A DNA stretch of 64,000 nt from an uncultured bacterium (GTDB lineage Bacteria > Bacillota > Clostridia > Oscillospirales > Acutalibacteraceae), in the NCBI GenBank assembly GCA_949283655.1, contig CASDTH010000043.1:1-64000 (forward strand), given 5' to 3'. The notes beneath the pieces are model-generated. The model did not search any database, was not told the DNA's origin, and was given only the letters and a program-made list of their open reading frames with translations. The position numbers and the translations under genes are program-made. Positions 26,833-37,187 of this stretch are shown here, piece by piece; the stretch's first letter is position 1; the number at the start of each line of letters is the position of its first letter.

Positions 26833-27891
26833 CTATATAGAAAGACGAACTTTGAGTTTACCTTCTGCTGTGAAATTGACATAGATTGTGCCGGTCACCG
26901 TCTCGCCAGTTGTACTTTCCACAAGTACGGTAACTGCATCGCTGATTTTCGTTAGGTCTAAATCTTCTTTGCGCTGACCGAAAAATTGCTTTCCGTAGTC
27001 AGAAGAAAAGTCAATATACCAAGATACCGTATCGTCGGCACTGGCAGTAATGGTTTTTGCTTGAACCGGTTTCTTCGGCGGATGTTCGGGATTTACAATC
27101 TCGATAATGAGGCGATCTCTTATTACTTCGCCAGTTAGAACAAACTGGTTAAAGTCAATCGGTTCACGGCATTTTTCCTGAAACTTCTCATAGATTTTCT
27201 GCTTTACATAATTGTTTTTGCCATCCATTTCGGCCCTATCAGCGTTATAGATTCGATTATAAAAACCAGTTAGCTCCTGCCGAGAATGCATATCATTTAG
27301 AATCCTAACCATTTCTTCTTTTGTTGGGGAATAAATATCCTCACACCATGTTGCATATTTTTCTATGGGAGCCTCAGCTGAATAACTCGACCAAATATAA
27401 TTGCCATCTTCATCGTGATCGTAAGAGTTAAACTCTGAGAACAGAACGCCATTGCCTGCTGTATAGGTGACCGATTTAATCTCCTGGCCGCTTACGATAA
27501 AATCTGCCGCTATCATTGCATCCAGTATTTCAACTTTTTCGCCGTCAACAATCTTTTCCGTAAATAAAAGGCTACTGGAGTTCGGAACCAGCATCTCCAT
27601 ATTTTCTTCTAATGATAAAGTTTCTTTCCCGCCGGCGCTCACTTTGAACGATAGCGTGTCTATCCATGCAATTTCCGTTGTGCCTGTGTGGATGTTGTGA
27701 TAAACAACCGGGATACCTGTAATAACAAGTGCAATAGCAACTAGACAAGCCGCAGCGGTTATAATAGGCCGCCTAAATGACAATGCTTTCTTTTGCGGTT
27801 TCATCGCTTTGCACTTTGCAATGATTTTATCCTCCAGAGCGGGATCTACATGAATCTGATTGATAGCATTCACAAAATCTTGCTCTTTCAT
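26833..27891 (-). CDS. Membrane-anchored anti-sigma factor-like protein
   Basis: 352 residues. A short cytoplasmic N-terminus (about 1-42, MKEQDFVNAINQIHVDPALE) is followed by one membrane helix (about 43-64) and a large extracellular domain with no recognised fold. This one-pass layout, directly after an ECF sigma gene (4-bp gap, AAAGGAG inside the sigma 3' end), is typical of anti-sigma factors that hold the sigma at the membrane until a signal arrives. It has no zinc motif HxxxCxxC. The signal is unknown. Its base composition is less G+C-rich than most neighbours, as is that of the sigma gene. Confidence 0.7.
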   Translation of the reverse strand: MKEQDFVNAINQIHVDPALEDKIIAKCKAMKPQKKALSFRRPIITAAACLVAIALVITGIPVVYHNIHTGTTEIAWIDTLSFKVSAGGKETLSLEENMEMLVPNSSSLLFTEKIVDGEKVEILDAMIAADFIVSGQEIKSVTYTAGNGVLFSEFNSYDHDEDGNYIWSSYSAEAPIEKYATWCEDIYSPTKEEMVRILNDMHSRQELTGFYNRIYNADRAEMDGKNNYVKQKIYEKFQEKCREPIDFNQFVLTGEVIRDRLIIEIVNPEHPPKKPVQAKTITASADDTVSWYIDFSSDYGKQFFGQRKEDLDLTKISDAVTVLVESTTGETVTGTIYVNFTAEGKLKVRLSI

Positions 27892-27895
27892 AAAA

Positions 27896-28378
27896 TTACT
27901 CCTTTCCGTATTTAAGTTTAAGCATAACTCTGCCTTTTTGAAGGCGCTTTCGGACTACTGCAGATGATACGTGCAAAATTTTAGATATCTCCTCTGTCTT
28001 ATAACCTTCAATGTGATACAAAATAAGCGGAAGTTTATACATTTCAGGCAGCTGCACAATTTGGTGAAGAACGTCAATAGTTTCGTCTGTTATGCCGATG
28101 TTGAAGCAGTCATCAAGATTAAGATCATTGTGTCTTCTTCTAAGAATATCACGACAGATGTTGGAGGCTACGCGGATCAACCAACTTTTCCTGTGCTGTT
28201 CGTCCGTTGCTTCTGGCCCCTTTTTATAGTAACGAAGCATGGTTTCCTGTAAGGCATCCTCAGCATCTTCCACGTTTCCTAGAATTACCAGACAAATACG
28301 ATAAACTGTGTCACTATATTTCCGCACAACAAACTCAATGTCATCCGCTCGATCAGCTGGCCGGACTGGTCTCTGCAT
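27896..28378 (-). CDS. ECF-type RNA polymerase sigma factor
   Basis: 160 residues. Region 2 (about 20-85) contains YSDTVYRICLVILGN, EDAEDALQETMLRYY and the WLIRVASNICRDILRRRH stretch that contacts the -10 box. Region 4 (about 105-155) has LPLILYHIEGYKTEEISKIL followed by the recognition helix VSSAVVRKRLQKGR. It is read with the anti-sigma gene downstream. No autoregulated ECF promoter could be placed with confidence. ATG 28378 preferred; a GTG seven codons upstream is also open. Confidence 0.9.
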   Translation of the reverse strand: MQRPVRPADRADDIEFVVRKYSDTVYRICLVILGNVEDAEDALQETMLRYYKKGPEATDEQHRKSWLIRVASNICRDILRRRHNDLNLDDCFNIGITDETIDVLHQIVQLPEMYKLPLILYHIEGYKTEEISKILHVSSAVVRKRLQKGRVMLKLKYGKE

Positions 28379-28576
28379 TCCTGTTTCAACTCCTCTCACT
28401 ATAAAAAACGAAATTTAGGGCCGTTTTGTGAACTCCAAAATTAAAAAATTTTTTCACTGCCAACAAGGCGTGCTCATATGTGAGAAACAACGCACTAGCG
28501 CCTGTGTATCCAGTGTATTGCTAAAGTAAAGTCAAATCGCTTTACAGTACGTGTCTAAAGCATAAAACAAATAGAA

Positions 28577-28614
28577 GCAGCGCCCGGAGCCTATCCGAGG
28601 GCTCCAGGCGCTGC
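28577..28614 (-). terminator. Terminator after the alpha/beta hydrolase gene
   Basis: A 15-bp near-perfect stem (28577-28591 with 28600-28614). On the minus strand it is followed by TTCTATTTGTTTTATG. Confidence 0.85.
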
Positions 28615-28644
28615 ATACCATTTTCCTATTCTGGCTTTGACTTC

Positions 28645-29469
28645 TCATGCCCCATTGGGATAAAAATCAAAATGCTCGCCCAACCATTCCTGCGCAAGGC
28701 TAAGCCAGCGCGCGGCATGGGGATGCGGGCGGTCACAGGTGCGCAGGGATGCATCTGCAAGGCCGTGATGGCCCGTTTCAAAGGCGTGCAGCTCAAGCGG
28801 AATTCCCTTTTGCGCAAGGGCCGCTGCAAAAAGCAGGCTGTTCTGCACCGGCACACCCGGATCATCCACCGTATGCCAGAGGAACACCGGCGGCATATCC
28901 AAAGGGATGTGCTCCTCCAGCGAAAGCCGGGCACGCCGCTGCGGCGTATCCGGCGTTGTGCCTATCAACCGTTGGATAGACCCCGCGTGCGCATATTCCG
29001 GATTCGCCGTCAGCACCGGATAGCACAGAACAACGGCATCCGGGCGGGCGGAAAAGCAGCTCGCCTGCGGGCAAGCCCATGGCTCCCCAGAGAAAACGCC
29101 CAGACCGGCGGCAACATATCCCCCTGCGGAAAAGCCCATCACCGCCACCTTGGCCGGATTTATTTGAAAGCGACCCGCGCCCTCCCGGATCGTCCGCACC
29201 GCCCAAGCGGCATCCTCCACCGGAGCGGGAAAAGCAGCCCGCTCCTCCAGGGAATATTGTAACACAAACGTCTGATAGCCCTGCGATGCAAAATGCATGG
29301 CAATCGGCTCCATCTCACGGTCAGAACAAAAGGAAAAGCCGCCGCCCGGGCAGATGAGCAGAGCCGGGCGAGCATCCGCAAACGCACAGCATTCCACCGA
29401 ATCAAGCAAATAAGCCGTTAGAAAAACCTCTCTTCGCTCTGGATAGCGGCAAATCGTTTCCAGCCTCAT
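28645..29469 (-). CDS. Alpha/beta hydrolase, Aes/acetyl-xylan-esterase-like
   Basis: 274 residues with the oxyanion motif CPGGGFSFCSDRE (about 40-52), nucleophile VMGFSAGGY (about 108-116), acid in LWHTVDDPGVP (about 203) and the catalytic histidine in ETGHHGLA. The HGGG motif of hormone-sensitive-lipase-type esterases appears here as PGGG. Likely a cytoplasmic carboxylesterase or deacetylase of small esters or sugars. Ends at a strong terminator. It follows the EEP gene with a 7-bp gap, so the two are one operon. Confidence 0.8.
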   Translation of the reverse strand: MRLETICRYPERREVFLTAYLLDSVECCAFADARPALLICPGGGFSFCSDREMEPIAMHFASQGYQTFVLQYSLEERAAFPAPVEDAAWAVRTIREGAGRFQINPAKVAVMGFSAGGYVAAGLGVFSGEPWACPQASCFSARPDAVVLCYPVLTANPEYAHAGSIQRLIGTTPDTPQRRARLSLEEHIPLDMPPVFLWHTVDDPGVPVQNSLLFAAALAQKGIPLELHAFETGHHGLADASLRTCDRPHPHAARWLSLAQEWLGEHFDFYPNGA

Positions 29470-29476
29470 ACCAGGC

Positions 29477-30319
29477 TCATCCCTCCTGATTCTCTACTGT
29501 GATCTCGGCCATTAGCATAATGTGGTCAGAAACCGTCTGGTGATAGGGCTTCACCCACTGGCAAGTAATCCCCTCTGAAAGCAAGATATGATCAATATAC
29601 GGATAGCTTCCTCCATATCCGCCCGTGGGGAAGGTGATAATTGGATTCTCCGGGGAATTCAAAGCTTTCAGGCCCTGAAACCCCTCCAGCTCATCCAGGC
29701 TCCCAAGATTCATATCCCCCATCAATATGCACGGCGCTTTTCCCTGCAGCTTCTCACTGATCAACGCAATTTGACCGGTGCGCAGCGGTGTGCTCTCATA
29801 GGAAAGATGCGTGTTATAAACGCGAAATAAAACACCGTTTACCCGGAGCGTCACGCCACCCAGCACGCGGCCTTCCTCCTCCCCCGTCTCCAACCGGTAA
29901 AGCTCCGCCTGCTCAAATGGATAACGGCTCAGGATGCCAATGCCATATTCGTTGCCCGGGAACCCAATCGCCGGGAAAAAGCGGTAATACGGCAGCGTCC
30001 GGCGCGACAGCATCCGCAGCAGGTTCTTGCCGCCCGCTCGGGTGCCTCCGCGGTCCAACTCCTGCAGGCAGACGATATCAAGGTTGTTCGCATTGATATC
30101 CTGTGCGATCTCCTCCACCGTTGTGCCGCCCTCACAATTTTTCACATTGTAAGTTGCTACGCGCAGCGTCACGCTCTGTGCGGGCTGCTCTACCACCTGT
30201 GGTGCAACAAGCTTCGAGCCGCTGCCCGGCGCACCATCCAAGTAGCCAAGCATCCCGGTGATAAACTGCACCACGATCAATAGCCCCGTCACCAATATCC
30301 CTCCAATATTTGGCAGCAT
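29477..30319 (-). CDS. Membrane-anchored endonuclease/exonuclease/phosphatase-family protein
   Basis: 280 residues. MLPNIGGILVTGLLIVVQFI is a signal-anchor; the domain after about residue 50 faces outward. EEP motifs: LRVATYNVKNC, CLQELDRGGTRAG (metal-binding glutamate), YNTHLSYES, ILMGDMNLG and the final VSDHIMLMAEI. The substrate could be a phospholipid, sugar phosphate or nucleic acid; extracellular placement points to a phosphodiesterase. Co-transcribed with the esterase downstream. Confidence 0.8.
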   Translation of the reverse strand: MLPNIGGILVTGLLIVVQFITGMLGYLDGAPGSGSKLVAPQVVEQPAQSVTLRVATYNVKNCEGGTTVEEIAQDINANNLDIVCLQELDRGGTRAGGKNLLRMLSRRTLPYYRFFPAIGFPGNEYGIGILSRYPFEQAELYRLETGEEEGRVLGGVTLRVNGVLFRVYNTHLSYESTPLRTGQIALISEKLQGKAPCILMGDMNLGSLDELEGFQGLKALNSPENPIITFPTGGYGGSYPYIDHILLSEGITCQWVKPYHQTVSDHIMLMAEITVENQEG

Positions 30320-30480
30320 ACAACCAACCTCCTTATGCCGTTATTATACACCGCCTTTTCTAATTTGAAAAGGCACTATATGATTCTTTTGCGTACATAA
30401 TAAAATATATAATGATATAGAAGTAGCACTCTGCAAGCCGGGCGCTGTTGATGAAAATCAGGAAGTTCACATTTCGTTTA

Positions 30481-30509
30481 TTGACATCCCTTTCACAATC
30501 ACGTACACT
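30481..30509 (+). promoter_or_regulatory. Promoter of the radical SAM gene
   Basis: TTGACA (30481-30486), 17 bp, TACACT (30504-30509). Confidence 0.65.
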
Positions 30510-30553
30510 AATACGGTGGGCCGTAACGTGCCCGCAAGGAGGGAGCTATCAGA

Positions 30554-32011
30554 ATGGCTGTTAAGCATAGAGCGCAGCGGGCGGCGGCCGGGGCCGTGCT
30601 CGATCAACTGCTCAAATACGTGGATAAAGATCCGCAAGCAAACCTTGTTAAATTGATGGACAAGGTGCAGGGCGTTGTCGGGAATCTCTTCCCCGCCAAA
30701 TCGCTGGAGGGTATCCGGCGCGGCGCGGCCGATCCGAATAACGTCTGGAATCAGTTCGCAGTGGGCATCCTGCGAGATGTGGATCACGAGGTCATCAAAA
30801 AAATGTTTCTCGCTTTGGGTCTGCACGCCGCCTACTATGGCACGAAGACGGTGCGGGAAAATCGAGAGAAATACCATTGCAATATCCCATGGATCATTTT
30901 GCTCGACCCAACCAGTGCCTGTAACCTCAAATGCAAGGGCTGCTGGGCGGCGGAATACGGCTACCGCCAGAGCCTGAGCTACGAAGAGCTTAGCGATATT
31001 GTCCGCCAGGGCAAGGAGATGGGCACGCATTTCTATATGTTCACGGGTGGCGAGCCGCTCGTGCGGAGGGATGATATCATCCGCCTGTGTGAGGAGAACC
31101 CGGACTGCGCCTTTCTTGCCTACACAAACGGTACCCTCGTCGATCAAAAATTCTGCGACGATATGAAGCGCGTGGGCAACTTTTCACTCGCTATCAGCGT
31201 GGAGGGCACGCGCGAGAGCAACGATAGCCGCCGGGGCGACGGCGTGTACGACAAGGTGATGGCCGCAATGGATCTGCTTAAGAAAAACAAGCTGTTTTTC
31301 GGCATCTCCGTTTGCTACACGAGCGCCAACGTCGAGGCGGTCACGAGCGACGCTTTTATTGACCTAATGATTGAAAAGGGCGTGAAATTCGGCGCCTATT
31401 TCAACTATATGCCCGTCGGGCACGACGCTTATCCGGAGCTGATCCCCACGCCGGAGCAGCGCAAGCATATGTATGCGTGGCTGCGCAAAATGCGCAACGG
31501 CAAAACTGGAAAGCCCATGTTCGTTTTCGATTTTCAGGATGACGCCGAGTATGTCGGCGGCTGCATCGCTGGCGGGCGCAACTATTTCCATATCAACTCC
31601 GCAGGCGCTATCGAGCCCTGCGTGTTCATCCACTTCTCAGATTCCAACATCCGCACCCATACGCTCATTGAGGCGCTGCGCCGCCCGCTGTTCCAGGCCT
31701 ACTGGCGCGGGCAGCCGTTTAACGACAATCACCTGCGCCCCTGCCCGATGCTGGAAAACCCGGAGTGCCTGCGCAAAATGATCGCGGAGACGGGCGCAAA
31801 ATCCACCGATCTCATTTCACCGGAAAGCGCGGATATGCTCTGCGCCAAATGCGACAAATTTGCCGCCGCGTGGGCGCCGGAAGCAGAAAAGCTCTGGGCC
31901 TCCCGCGAGCACCCGCACCCCAAAACGCAGTATTACCGCGACACGCCGGAGGGCAGGCGCGAGGCAGCGGAAAAGGCCGCTCAAGAGCCAAAGCGGCAGG
32001 CAAACTTGTAA
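30554..32011 (+). CDS. Radical SAM protein with C-terminal cysteine-rich (SPASM-like) region
   Basis: 485 residues. The [4Fe-4S]-SAM motif CNLKCKGC is at about 123-130, followed by FTGGEPL. An N-terminal helical extension of about 110 residues precedes the barrel. The C-terminal half carries further cysteines (GGCIAGGRNYFHINSAG, EPCVFIHF, RPCPMLENPEC, LCAKCDKF) that may bind an auxiliary cluster. The substrate is unknown: no precursor peptide or typical partner is adjacent. The downstream Smr gene is 76 bp away. AAGGAGG precedes the start. Confidence 0.85.
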   Translation: MAVKHRAQRAAAGAVLDQLLKYVDKDPQANLVKLMDKVQGVVGNLFPAKSLEGIRRGAADPNNVWNQFAVGILRDVDHEVIKKMFLALGLHAAYYGTKTVRENREKYHCNIPWIILLDPTSACNLKCKGCWAAEYGYRQSLSYEELSDIVRQGKEMGTHFYMFTGGEPLVRRDDIIRLCEENPDCAFLAYTNGTLVDQKFCDDMKRVGNFSLAISVEGTRESNDSRRGDGVYDKVMAAMDLLKKNKLFFGISVCYTSANVEAVTSDAFIDLMIEKGVKFGAYFNYMPVGHDAYPELIPTPEQRKHMYAWLRKMRNGKTGKPMFVFDFQDDAEYVGGCIAGGRNYFHINSAGAIEPCVFIHFSDSNIRTHTLIEALRRPLFQAYWRGQPFNDNHLRPCPMLENPECLRKMIAETGAKSTDLISPESADMLCAKCDKFAAAWAPEAEKLWASREHPHPKTQYYRDTPEGRREAAEKAAQEPKRQANL

Positions 32012-32087
32012 GAATTGCATTCACTTGCAAAAGGGCAGGGAACGGGCGTTCTCTGCCCTTCTCCGATCAGCAAGGGAGGAAAACGGT

Positions 32088-32354
32088 ATGCGGATCACCC
32101 GGGAGGGTAGCCAGATGACCATAGACCTGCACGGCATGTATGCGCAGGAGGCACGCGACCGGCTCGATTCGCTGCTGGACAGCGCGCCGGAGGATGTCAA
32201 GGAAATCGTTGTCATCCACGGTTACAGCCATGGGCAGGTGCTCAAAAACATGGTGCGCAACGACCTGACCAGCACGCGGATCAAAAATATCCGGGCCACC
32301 TACAACGCCGGGCAGACCGTGATAGAGCTGCGCAAGCATAAGGCGAAGCGGTGA
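32088..32354 (+). CDS. Stand-alone Smr-domain protein
   Basis: 88 residues, essentially one Smr (MutS2 C-terminal-like) domain: IDLHGMYAQEARDRLDSLLD and the loop IHGYSHGQVLKNMVRNDL. Smr domains nick DNA or cut RNA. Here the catalytic-loop glycines of the usual HGxGxG pattern are partly changed (HGYSHG). Start at ATG 32088 with GGGAGG. Could be co-transcribed with the radical SAM gene. Confidence 0.8.
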   Translation: MRITREGSQMTIDLHGMYAQEARDRLDSLLDSAPEDVKEIVVIHGYSHGQVLKNMVRNDLTSTRIKNIRATYNAGQTVIELRKHKAKR

Positions 32355-32508
32355 AGCGAGCTGGAAACGTTCCGACCATAGAGCAAAACCGGGAGACTTA
32401 TGCGCTTTTTACGGCGCGTAAGCCTTCCGGTTTTTACATATAATACACACCTAGCGGTAAAATATTTGCCGCCGCCCCACAGGCGGTTTTGCTATTTGCA
32501 AGTTATGC

Positions 32509-32670
32509 CTATGCCTTCCCCTCGGTGCCGGGTTCCTGCTCCGCGCTGGGGTTCTCCCTATAGTAGGAGGCGATGCGGGAACGCACCAGTAAACAGGCGA
32601 TGAGGAACAACAGGCCAACAGCGCCAACCACCATACCGGCGATCACAACATTCTCCCCACCGGTGGTCAT
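32509..32670 (-). CDS. Possible small membrane protein downstream of carB
   Basis: 53 residues if started at ATG 32670: MTTGGENVVIAGMVVGAVGL, one hydrophobic helix, basic VRSR, then an acidic tail. The frame is open a little further to a TTG. TTGGE plus helix plus arginines recalls a sortase sorting signal, but there is no protein in front of it. It lies directly after the carB terminator without a clear promoter or binding site, so it may be spurious. Confidence 0.3.
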   Translation of the reverse strand: MTTGGENVVIAGMVVGAVGLLFLIACLLVRSRIASYYRENPSAEQEPGTEGKA

Positions 32671-32712
32671 AATCGCGCCGCTTAGAGTCAATACCGCGCC
32701 ACGAATCAAAAG

Positions 32713-32747
32713 GCGCCTCCGGCAGGCCTGAACCGCACCGGAGGCGC
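32713..32747 (-). terminator. Terminator of carAB
   Basis: A 10-bp perfect stem GCGCCTCCGG (32713-32722) with 32738-32747. On the minus strand it is followed by CTTTTGATT. Confidence 0.8.
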
Positions 32748-32764
32748 TTTGCTATTTTTTTATG

Positions 32765-35700
32765 TTACAGCGTTGCGATATCCGTCAAATTCACGGTATC
32801 CGATTCAACGATGCGCGTGCTCTCCATGATCGCCTTTGCTGCGTCAAGGCTCGTCAGGCAGGAGCAGCCCGCCTCTACCGCCAACCGGCGCAGCTTGAAG
32901 CCATCGCGGTTCTCCAGCCTGCCGTGCGTGGGCGTGTTGATGATGAGGGAGACATCCTCCGCCGCGAGCATATCATGGATGTTGGGCGACTCGCCGGAAA
33001 TTTTGTTGACCGGCTCCGCCTGCACGCCCGCCTCCAGGAGCGCCTTGCGCGTGCCGGGCGTGGCGTAGAGCCGGAATTGCATATCCTTCATGTTTTTGAA
33101 TATTTCACAGATTTCGGCCTTATCCTTATCGCGGACGGTGACGATGATCTTGCCATCCTTCGGCAGATGCACACCCGCGCCGTCAAAGGCCTTGAGCAGC
33201 GCCTCGTCATAGCTTTTGGAGATGCCGAGCACCTCGCCGGTGGATTTCATCTCCGGGCCGAGGCTGGTATCCGCGCCGAGAATCTTCTCAAAAGAAAACA
33301 CCGGCATCTTGATCGCATAATAGCCGCTGTGGCGGTAAAGGCCGGTGCCATAGCCCATATCGGCCAGCCGCTCGCCCAGCATGGCGCGCGTGGCGAGCGC
33401 AATAGCCGGGATCCCCGTCACCTTGCTGATATAGGGCACCGTCCGGGAAGAACGGGGGTTGACCTCGATGATATACACCGTCTCATTATAAACGATGAAC
33501 TGGATATTCATCATGCCGACCACCTGCAAGGCGGAGGCAAGGCGGCGGGTGTAGTCCACAATCGTATCCTGCACCTTCTGGCTCAGGCTGATTGCCGGAT
33601 AGACGGAGATTGAGTCGCCCGAGTGGATGCCCGCCCGGTCGATATGCTCCATAATGCCGGGGATGAGGATATCGTGGCCGTCGCAGATCGCATCGACCTC
33701 AACCTCCTGCCCCATGAGGTATTTATCGACCAGCACCGGGTGATCCTGCACCGTCCGGTTAATGATCGCCATGAATTCGCAGATATCCGCGTCAGAGGCG
33801 GCAATCTGCATGCCCTGCCCGCCGAGCACATAGCTCGGGCGCACCAGAACCGGATAGCCCAGCATATGCGCGGCGGCGAGCGCCTCCTCCTCGGTGAAGA
33901 CCGTCTGCCCCTTCGGGCGCGGGATGGCGCACTGCTCGAGGATCTCGTCGAAGCGCTCGCGGTCCTCCGCCGCGTCCACATGGTCGGCGTCCGTGCCAAG
34001 GATATGCACGCCGAGGTTGTTGAGCGTTTCCGTAAGCTTGATGGCCGTCTGCCCGCCGAACTGGACGATGGCGCCATCCGGTTTTTCCAGCTCCACAATA
34101 TTGGTCACATATTCCGGCGTGAGCGGCTCAAAATAGAGCTTATCCGCCACGTCGAAATCCGTAGAGACGGTTTCCGGGTTGTTGTTGACGATCACAGTCT
34201 CGCACCCCGCCTGCTTCAGCGCCCACACACAGTGCACGGAGCAGTAGTCAAACTCAATACCCTGCCCGATGCGAATCGGGCCGGAGCCGAGCACCAGCAC
34301 CTTTTTACGGTCACAGGAGGGGTCAACCTCATTCTCCACCCCGTAGTCGGAGTAGTAATACGGCGTCTGTGCCCGGAATTCAGCGGCACAGGTATCCACA
34401 ATCGAAAACGAGGGCTGGATTCCCCACATCCTGCGCATGTTTTTCACCGCTGCGGGCGTGATGCCGATATCTTTGGCAATCACACTGTCCAAAAAGCCCA
34501 TCTGCTTAGCCCGGAGCAGCGTCTCCTGATCGCAGACACCGCTGCGCAGCTTTTTCTCCATATCGGTGATGGAGCGGATTTTATAGAGGAACCAATAATC
34601 AATTTTTGTAATGGCATGGATCGTTTCCAGCGAAATGCCGTTATAGATCGCAGCGGCCACCACATAGAGCCGCTCGTTGTCGATGTTGTGCAGAAGCGCC
34701 TTGAGCTCCTCCTCGCCTTTCTCCAGAAGAGCCGGCACCATCAGGCTTTCACGGTGCTCCTCCAGAGAATGCACGGCCTTGAGCAGCGCCGCCTCAAAGG
34801 AGCGGGAGATGGCCATCACCTCGCCCGTGGCCTTCATCTGTGTGCCAAGGGTACGCTTGGCGGTGACGAATTTATCAAACGGCCATTTGGGGAATTTGAC
34901 CACGCAGTAGTCAAGCGCAGGCTCAAAGCTCGCAAAGGTCTTGCCCGTGACGGCATTGGGGATTTCGTCAAGCCCCAGGCCCAGCGCGATCTTCGCCGCC
35001 ACGCGCGCGATGGGGTAACCCGTCGCCTTGGAGGCGAGCGCCGAGGAACGGGATACACGGGGATTGACCTCAATGACCGCATATTCAAAGGAATCGGGAT
35101 TCAATGCGAACTGCACATTGCAGCCGCCCTGAATGCCCAGAGCGGAGATGATGTTGAGCGCTGAGGAGCGCAGCATCTGATAATCCTTATCGGAAAGTGA
35201 CTGGCTGGGTGCGACAACGATGGAGTCGCCCGTGTGCACGCCCACCGGGTCAAGGTTTTCCATATTACAAACAGTGATGCAGTTGCCCTTGGAATCGCGC
35301 ATCACCTCATATTCGATCTCCTTCCAGCCGGCGATGCAGCGCTCAATGAGCACCTGCCCCACGCGGGAGAGGCGGATGCCGTTGTGCGCAATCTCGCGCA
35401 GCTCCTCCTCGTTATCCGCGATACCGCCGCCTGTGCCGCCAAGCGTGTAGGCCGGGCGGACGATCACCGGGTAGCCGATGGAGGCGGAAAATTCCACCGC
35501 GTCCTCTACCGTCTCCACCACCTTGGAGGCGACGCAGGGCTCGCCGATGGCAAGCATGGTATCCTTAAACGCCTGGCGGTCCTCCGCCTTTTTAATGGCG
35601 TCGGCGTTGATGCCGATCAGGCGCACGCCAAGCTCCTTTAAAACGCCCTTCTCCTCCAGCTCCATGGCGAGATTGAGGCCTGTCTGGCCGCCGAGCGTGG

Positions 35701-35959
35701 GGAGGATGGAATCCGGCCTTTCCACCTCGAGCACGCGGCGCACCGTCGGCACCGTCAGCGGCTCGATATAGACCTTGTCCGCAATGTCTTTATCCGTCAT
35801 GATCGTGGCGGGGTTGGAGTTGACGAGCACAACCTCCACCCCTTCCTCATGCAGGGAGCGGCAGGCCTGCGTGCCGGCGTAGTCAAACTCCGCCGCCTGG
35901 CCGATGATGATGGGGCCGGAGCCGATGACGAGAACCTTTTTGATGCTTTTATCGATCAT
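32765..35959 (-). CDS. carB: Carbamoyl-phosphate synthase large subunit
   Basis: Makes carbamoyl phosphate for pyrimidines and arginine from bicarbonate, ATP and ammonia delivered by CarA. 1064 residues, the family's normal length, with two ATP-grasp halves: [20 protein letters not shown] at the start and the matching [20 protein letters not shown] at the second half. [20 protein letters not shown] and [20 protein letters not shown] are the paired ATP-site motifs. The C-terminal MGS-like allosteric domain contains NTPTHGR. It overlaps the carA stop by four bases (ATGA), so the subunits are translationally coupled. Confidence 0.97.
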   Translation of the reverse strand: MIDKSIKKVLVIGSGPIIIGQAAEFDYAGTQACRSLHEEGVEVVLVNSNPATIMTDKDIADKVYIEPLTVPTVRRVLEVERPDSILPTLGGQTGLNLAMELEEKGVLKELGVRLIGINADAIKKAEDRQAFKDTMLAIGEPCVASKVVETVEDAVEFSASIGYPVIVRPAYTLGGTGGGIADNEEELREIAHNGIRLSRVGQVLIERCIAGWKEIEYEVMRDSKGNCITVCNMENLDPVGVHTGDSIVVAPSQSLSDKDYQMLRSSALNIISALGIQGGCNVQFALNPDSFEYAVIEVNPRVSRSSALASKATGYPIARVAAKIALGLGLDEIPNAVTGKTFASFEPALDYCVVKFPKWPFDKFVTAKRTLGTQMKATGEVMAISRSFEAALLKAVHSLEEHRESLMVPALLEKGEEELKALLHNIDNERLYVVAAAIYNGISLETIHAITKIDYWFLYKIRSITDMEKKLRSGVCDQETLLRAKQMGFLDSVIAKDIGITPAAVKNMRRMWGIQPSFSIVDTCAAEFRAQTPYYYSDYGVENEVDPSCDRKKVLVLGSGPIRIGQGIEFDYCSVHCVWALKQAGCETVIVNNNPETVSTDFDVADKLYFEPLTPEYVTNIVELEKPDGAIVQFGGQTAIKLTETLNNLGVHILGTDADHVDAAEDRERFDEILEQCAIPRPKGQTVFTEEEALAAAHMLGYPVLVRPSYVLGGQGMQIAASDADICEFMAIINRTVQDHPVLVDKYLMGQEVEVDAICDGHDILIPGIMEHIDRAGIHSGDSISVYPAISLSQKVQDTIVDYTRRLASALQVVGMMNIQFIVYNETVYIIEVNPRSSRTVPYISKVTGIPAIALATRAMLGERLADMGYGTGLYRHSGYYAIKMPVFSFEKILGADTSLGPEMKSTGEVLGISKSYDEALLKAFDGAGVHLPKDGKIIVTVRDKDKAEICEIFKNMKDMQFRLYATPGTRKALLEAGVQAEPVNKISGESPNIHDMLAAEDVSLIINTPTHGRLENRDGFKLRRLAVEAGCSCLTSLDAAKAIMESTRIVESDTVNLTDIATL

Positions 35960-37044
35960 TGCAGCTCCTCCTTTTCAATCATACGGATAAATTTATCAAA
36001 CAGAAACGACGTATCGTGCGGACCGGGAGAGGCCTCGGGGTGGAACTGGACGGTAAAAACCGGCTTGCCATGGTAGACGACGCCCTCTACCGTGCCGTCG
36101 TTTACGTTGATGCAGTTGACCTCCGCATTTTTCGGCAGCCCCTCTGCCTTGACCATATAGCCGTGGTTCTGTGAGGAGATATAGGAGCGGTCCTCTTCCA
36201 AAAACTTTACCGGATGGTTCGCACCGCGGTGGCCGTATTTCATATGCTCGGTATCGCCGCCCTGTGAAAGCGCCATCAGCTGATGCCCGAGGCAGATGGC
36301 AAAGGTGGGCATACCGTAATCATAGAGCTTCGCAATTTCGCGAATGATACCCGTACAATCCTTCGGGTCGCCAGGGCCGTTGGAGAGCATAAGCCCATCC
36401 GGCTTTGCGGCGATGATCTGCTCCGCCGTGGCAAAGCAGGGATAAATGGTGACCTCGCAGCCGCGGCTGGCCAAGCTGCGCGCAATGTTGCGCTTGACGC
36501 CGAAATCCATCAGGGCGATCCTAGGGCCGGTGTTGCCCTTACCCACCACCTCGGGCTCCCGGATGCTTACGGACTCCACCAGGTCGATCTGCCGGAAATC
36601 CCGAATAATATCCATGCAGCGCTTCATGTTAGAAATATCGCCGGTCATCATACCGCGCATAGTGCCGCTCTCCCGCAGCTTTTTCACGATCGCGCGCGTA
36701 TCGAGGCCGGCGATACAGGGGATATCGAATTCTTTGAGCACCGATTCCAGAGAAGCGGTACTGCGGAAATTGGAAGGCGTATCGCACAATTCGTGCAAAA
36801 AGAACGCGCACGGCTGTAAACGGATGGATTCAAAATCCTCACGGCTGACGCCGTAGTTGCCGATCATCGGGTACGTCATCACCACGCCCTGCCCAGCATA
36901 GGACGGATCCGTCAAAATTTCAAGGTACCCAGTCATGGAGGTGTTAAAAACGACCTCGCATGCCATCTCGCGGAACGCGCCGCGGGCCTCGCCCTCATAG
37001 ATGGAACCGTCTTCCAGAACCAGATAAGCTCTCAATGGCTTCAC
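35956..37044 (-). CDS. carA: Carbamoyl-phosphate synthase small subunit
   Basis: Glutaminase subunit that feeds ammonia to CarB. 362 residues: N-terminal CarA domain ([28 protein letters not shown]-like region with [17 protein letters not shown]) and a class I glutamine amidotransferase domain with nucleophile in [12 protein letters not shown], and the His-Glu pair in [13 protein letters not shown]. The start is GTG 37044: AGGAAGG four bases before it, and the product opens [12 protein letters not shown] as in other CarA. An upstream extension of the frame covers the leader terminator and is not coding. Confidence 0.95.
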   Translation of the reverse strand: MKPLRAYLVLEDGSIYEGEARGAFREMACEVVFNTSMTGYLEILTDPSYAGQGVVMTYPMIGNYGVSREDFESIRLQPCAFFLHELCDTPSNFRSTASLESVLKEFDIPCIAGLDTRAIVKKLRESGTMRGMMTGDISNMKRCMDIIRDFRQIDLVESVSIREPEVVGKGNTGPRIALMDFGVKRNIARSLASRGCEVTIYPCFATAEQIIAAKPDGLMLSNGPGDPKDCTGIIREIAKLYDYGMPTFAICLGHQLMALSQGGDTEHMKYGHRGANHPVKFLEEDRSYISSQNHGYMVKAEGLPKNAEVNCINVNDGTVEGVVYHGKPVFTVQFHPEASPGPHDTSFLFDKFIRMIEKEELQ

Positions 37045-37083
37045 CGTGCCTTCCTGAATGATAATTGTTGGGCCCAAACGGGC

Positions 37084-37123
37084 AAAAAAAGAAGCGGGTT
37101 CGGCGCGTCTGCCGGTCCCCGCT
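37084..37123 (-). promoter_or_regulatory. Leader terminator/attenuator of carAB
   Basis: On the minus strand AGCGGG and CCCGCT (37123-37118 with 37098-37093) enclose a second CGGC/GCCG stem. They are followed by TCTTTTTTT (down to 37084). It lies in the predicted 137-nt leader, 40 bases before carA. Pyrimidine- or arginine-dependent attenuation is likely, but no PyrR-binding loop was recognised. Confidence 0.65.
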
Positions 37124-37187
37124 GTTTCCCGCAAAGGGAAGCATAACGCCGTGCGTAAAAGGGCTGTATCCCCTTTTCTAAACGTTA

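Noticed and set aside
30467-31147. Minus-strand frame overlapping the radical SAM gene start
   Set aside because: Shadow of the plus-strand gene, whose CxxxCxxC motif, promoter and binding site are clear.
33623-35164. 513-codon plus-strand frame inside carB
   Set aside because: Antisense shadow of a highly conserved gene; His/Arg/Leu-rich with no family resemblance.
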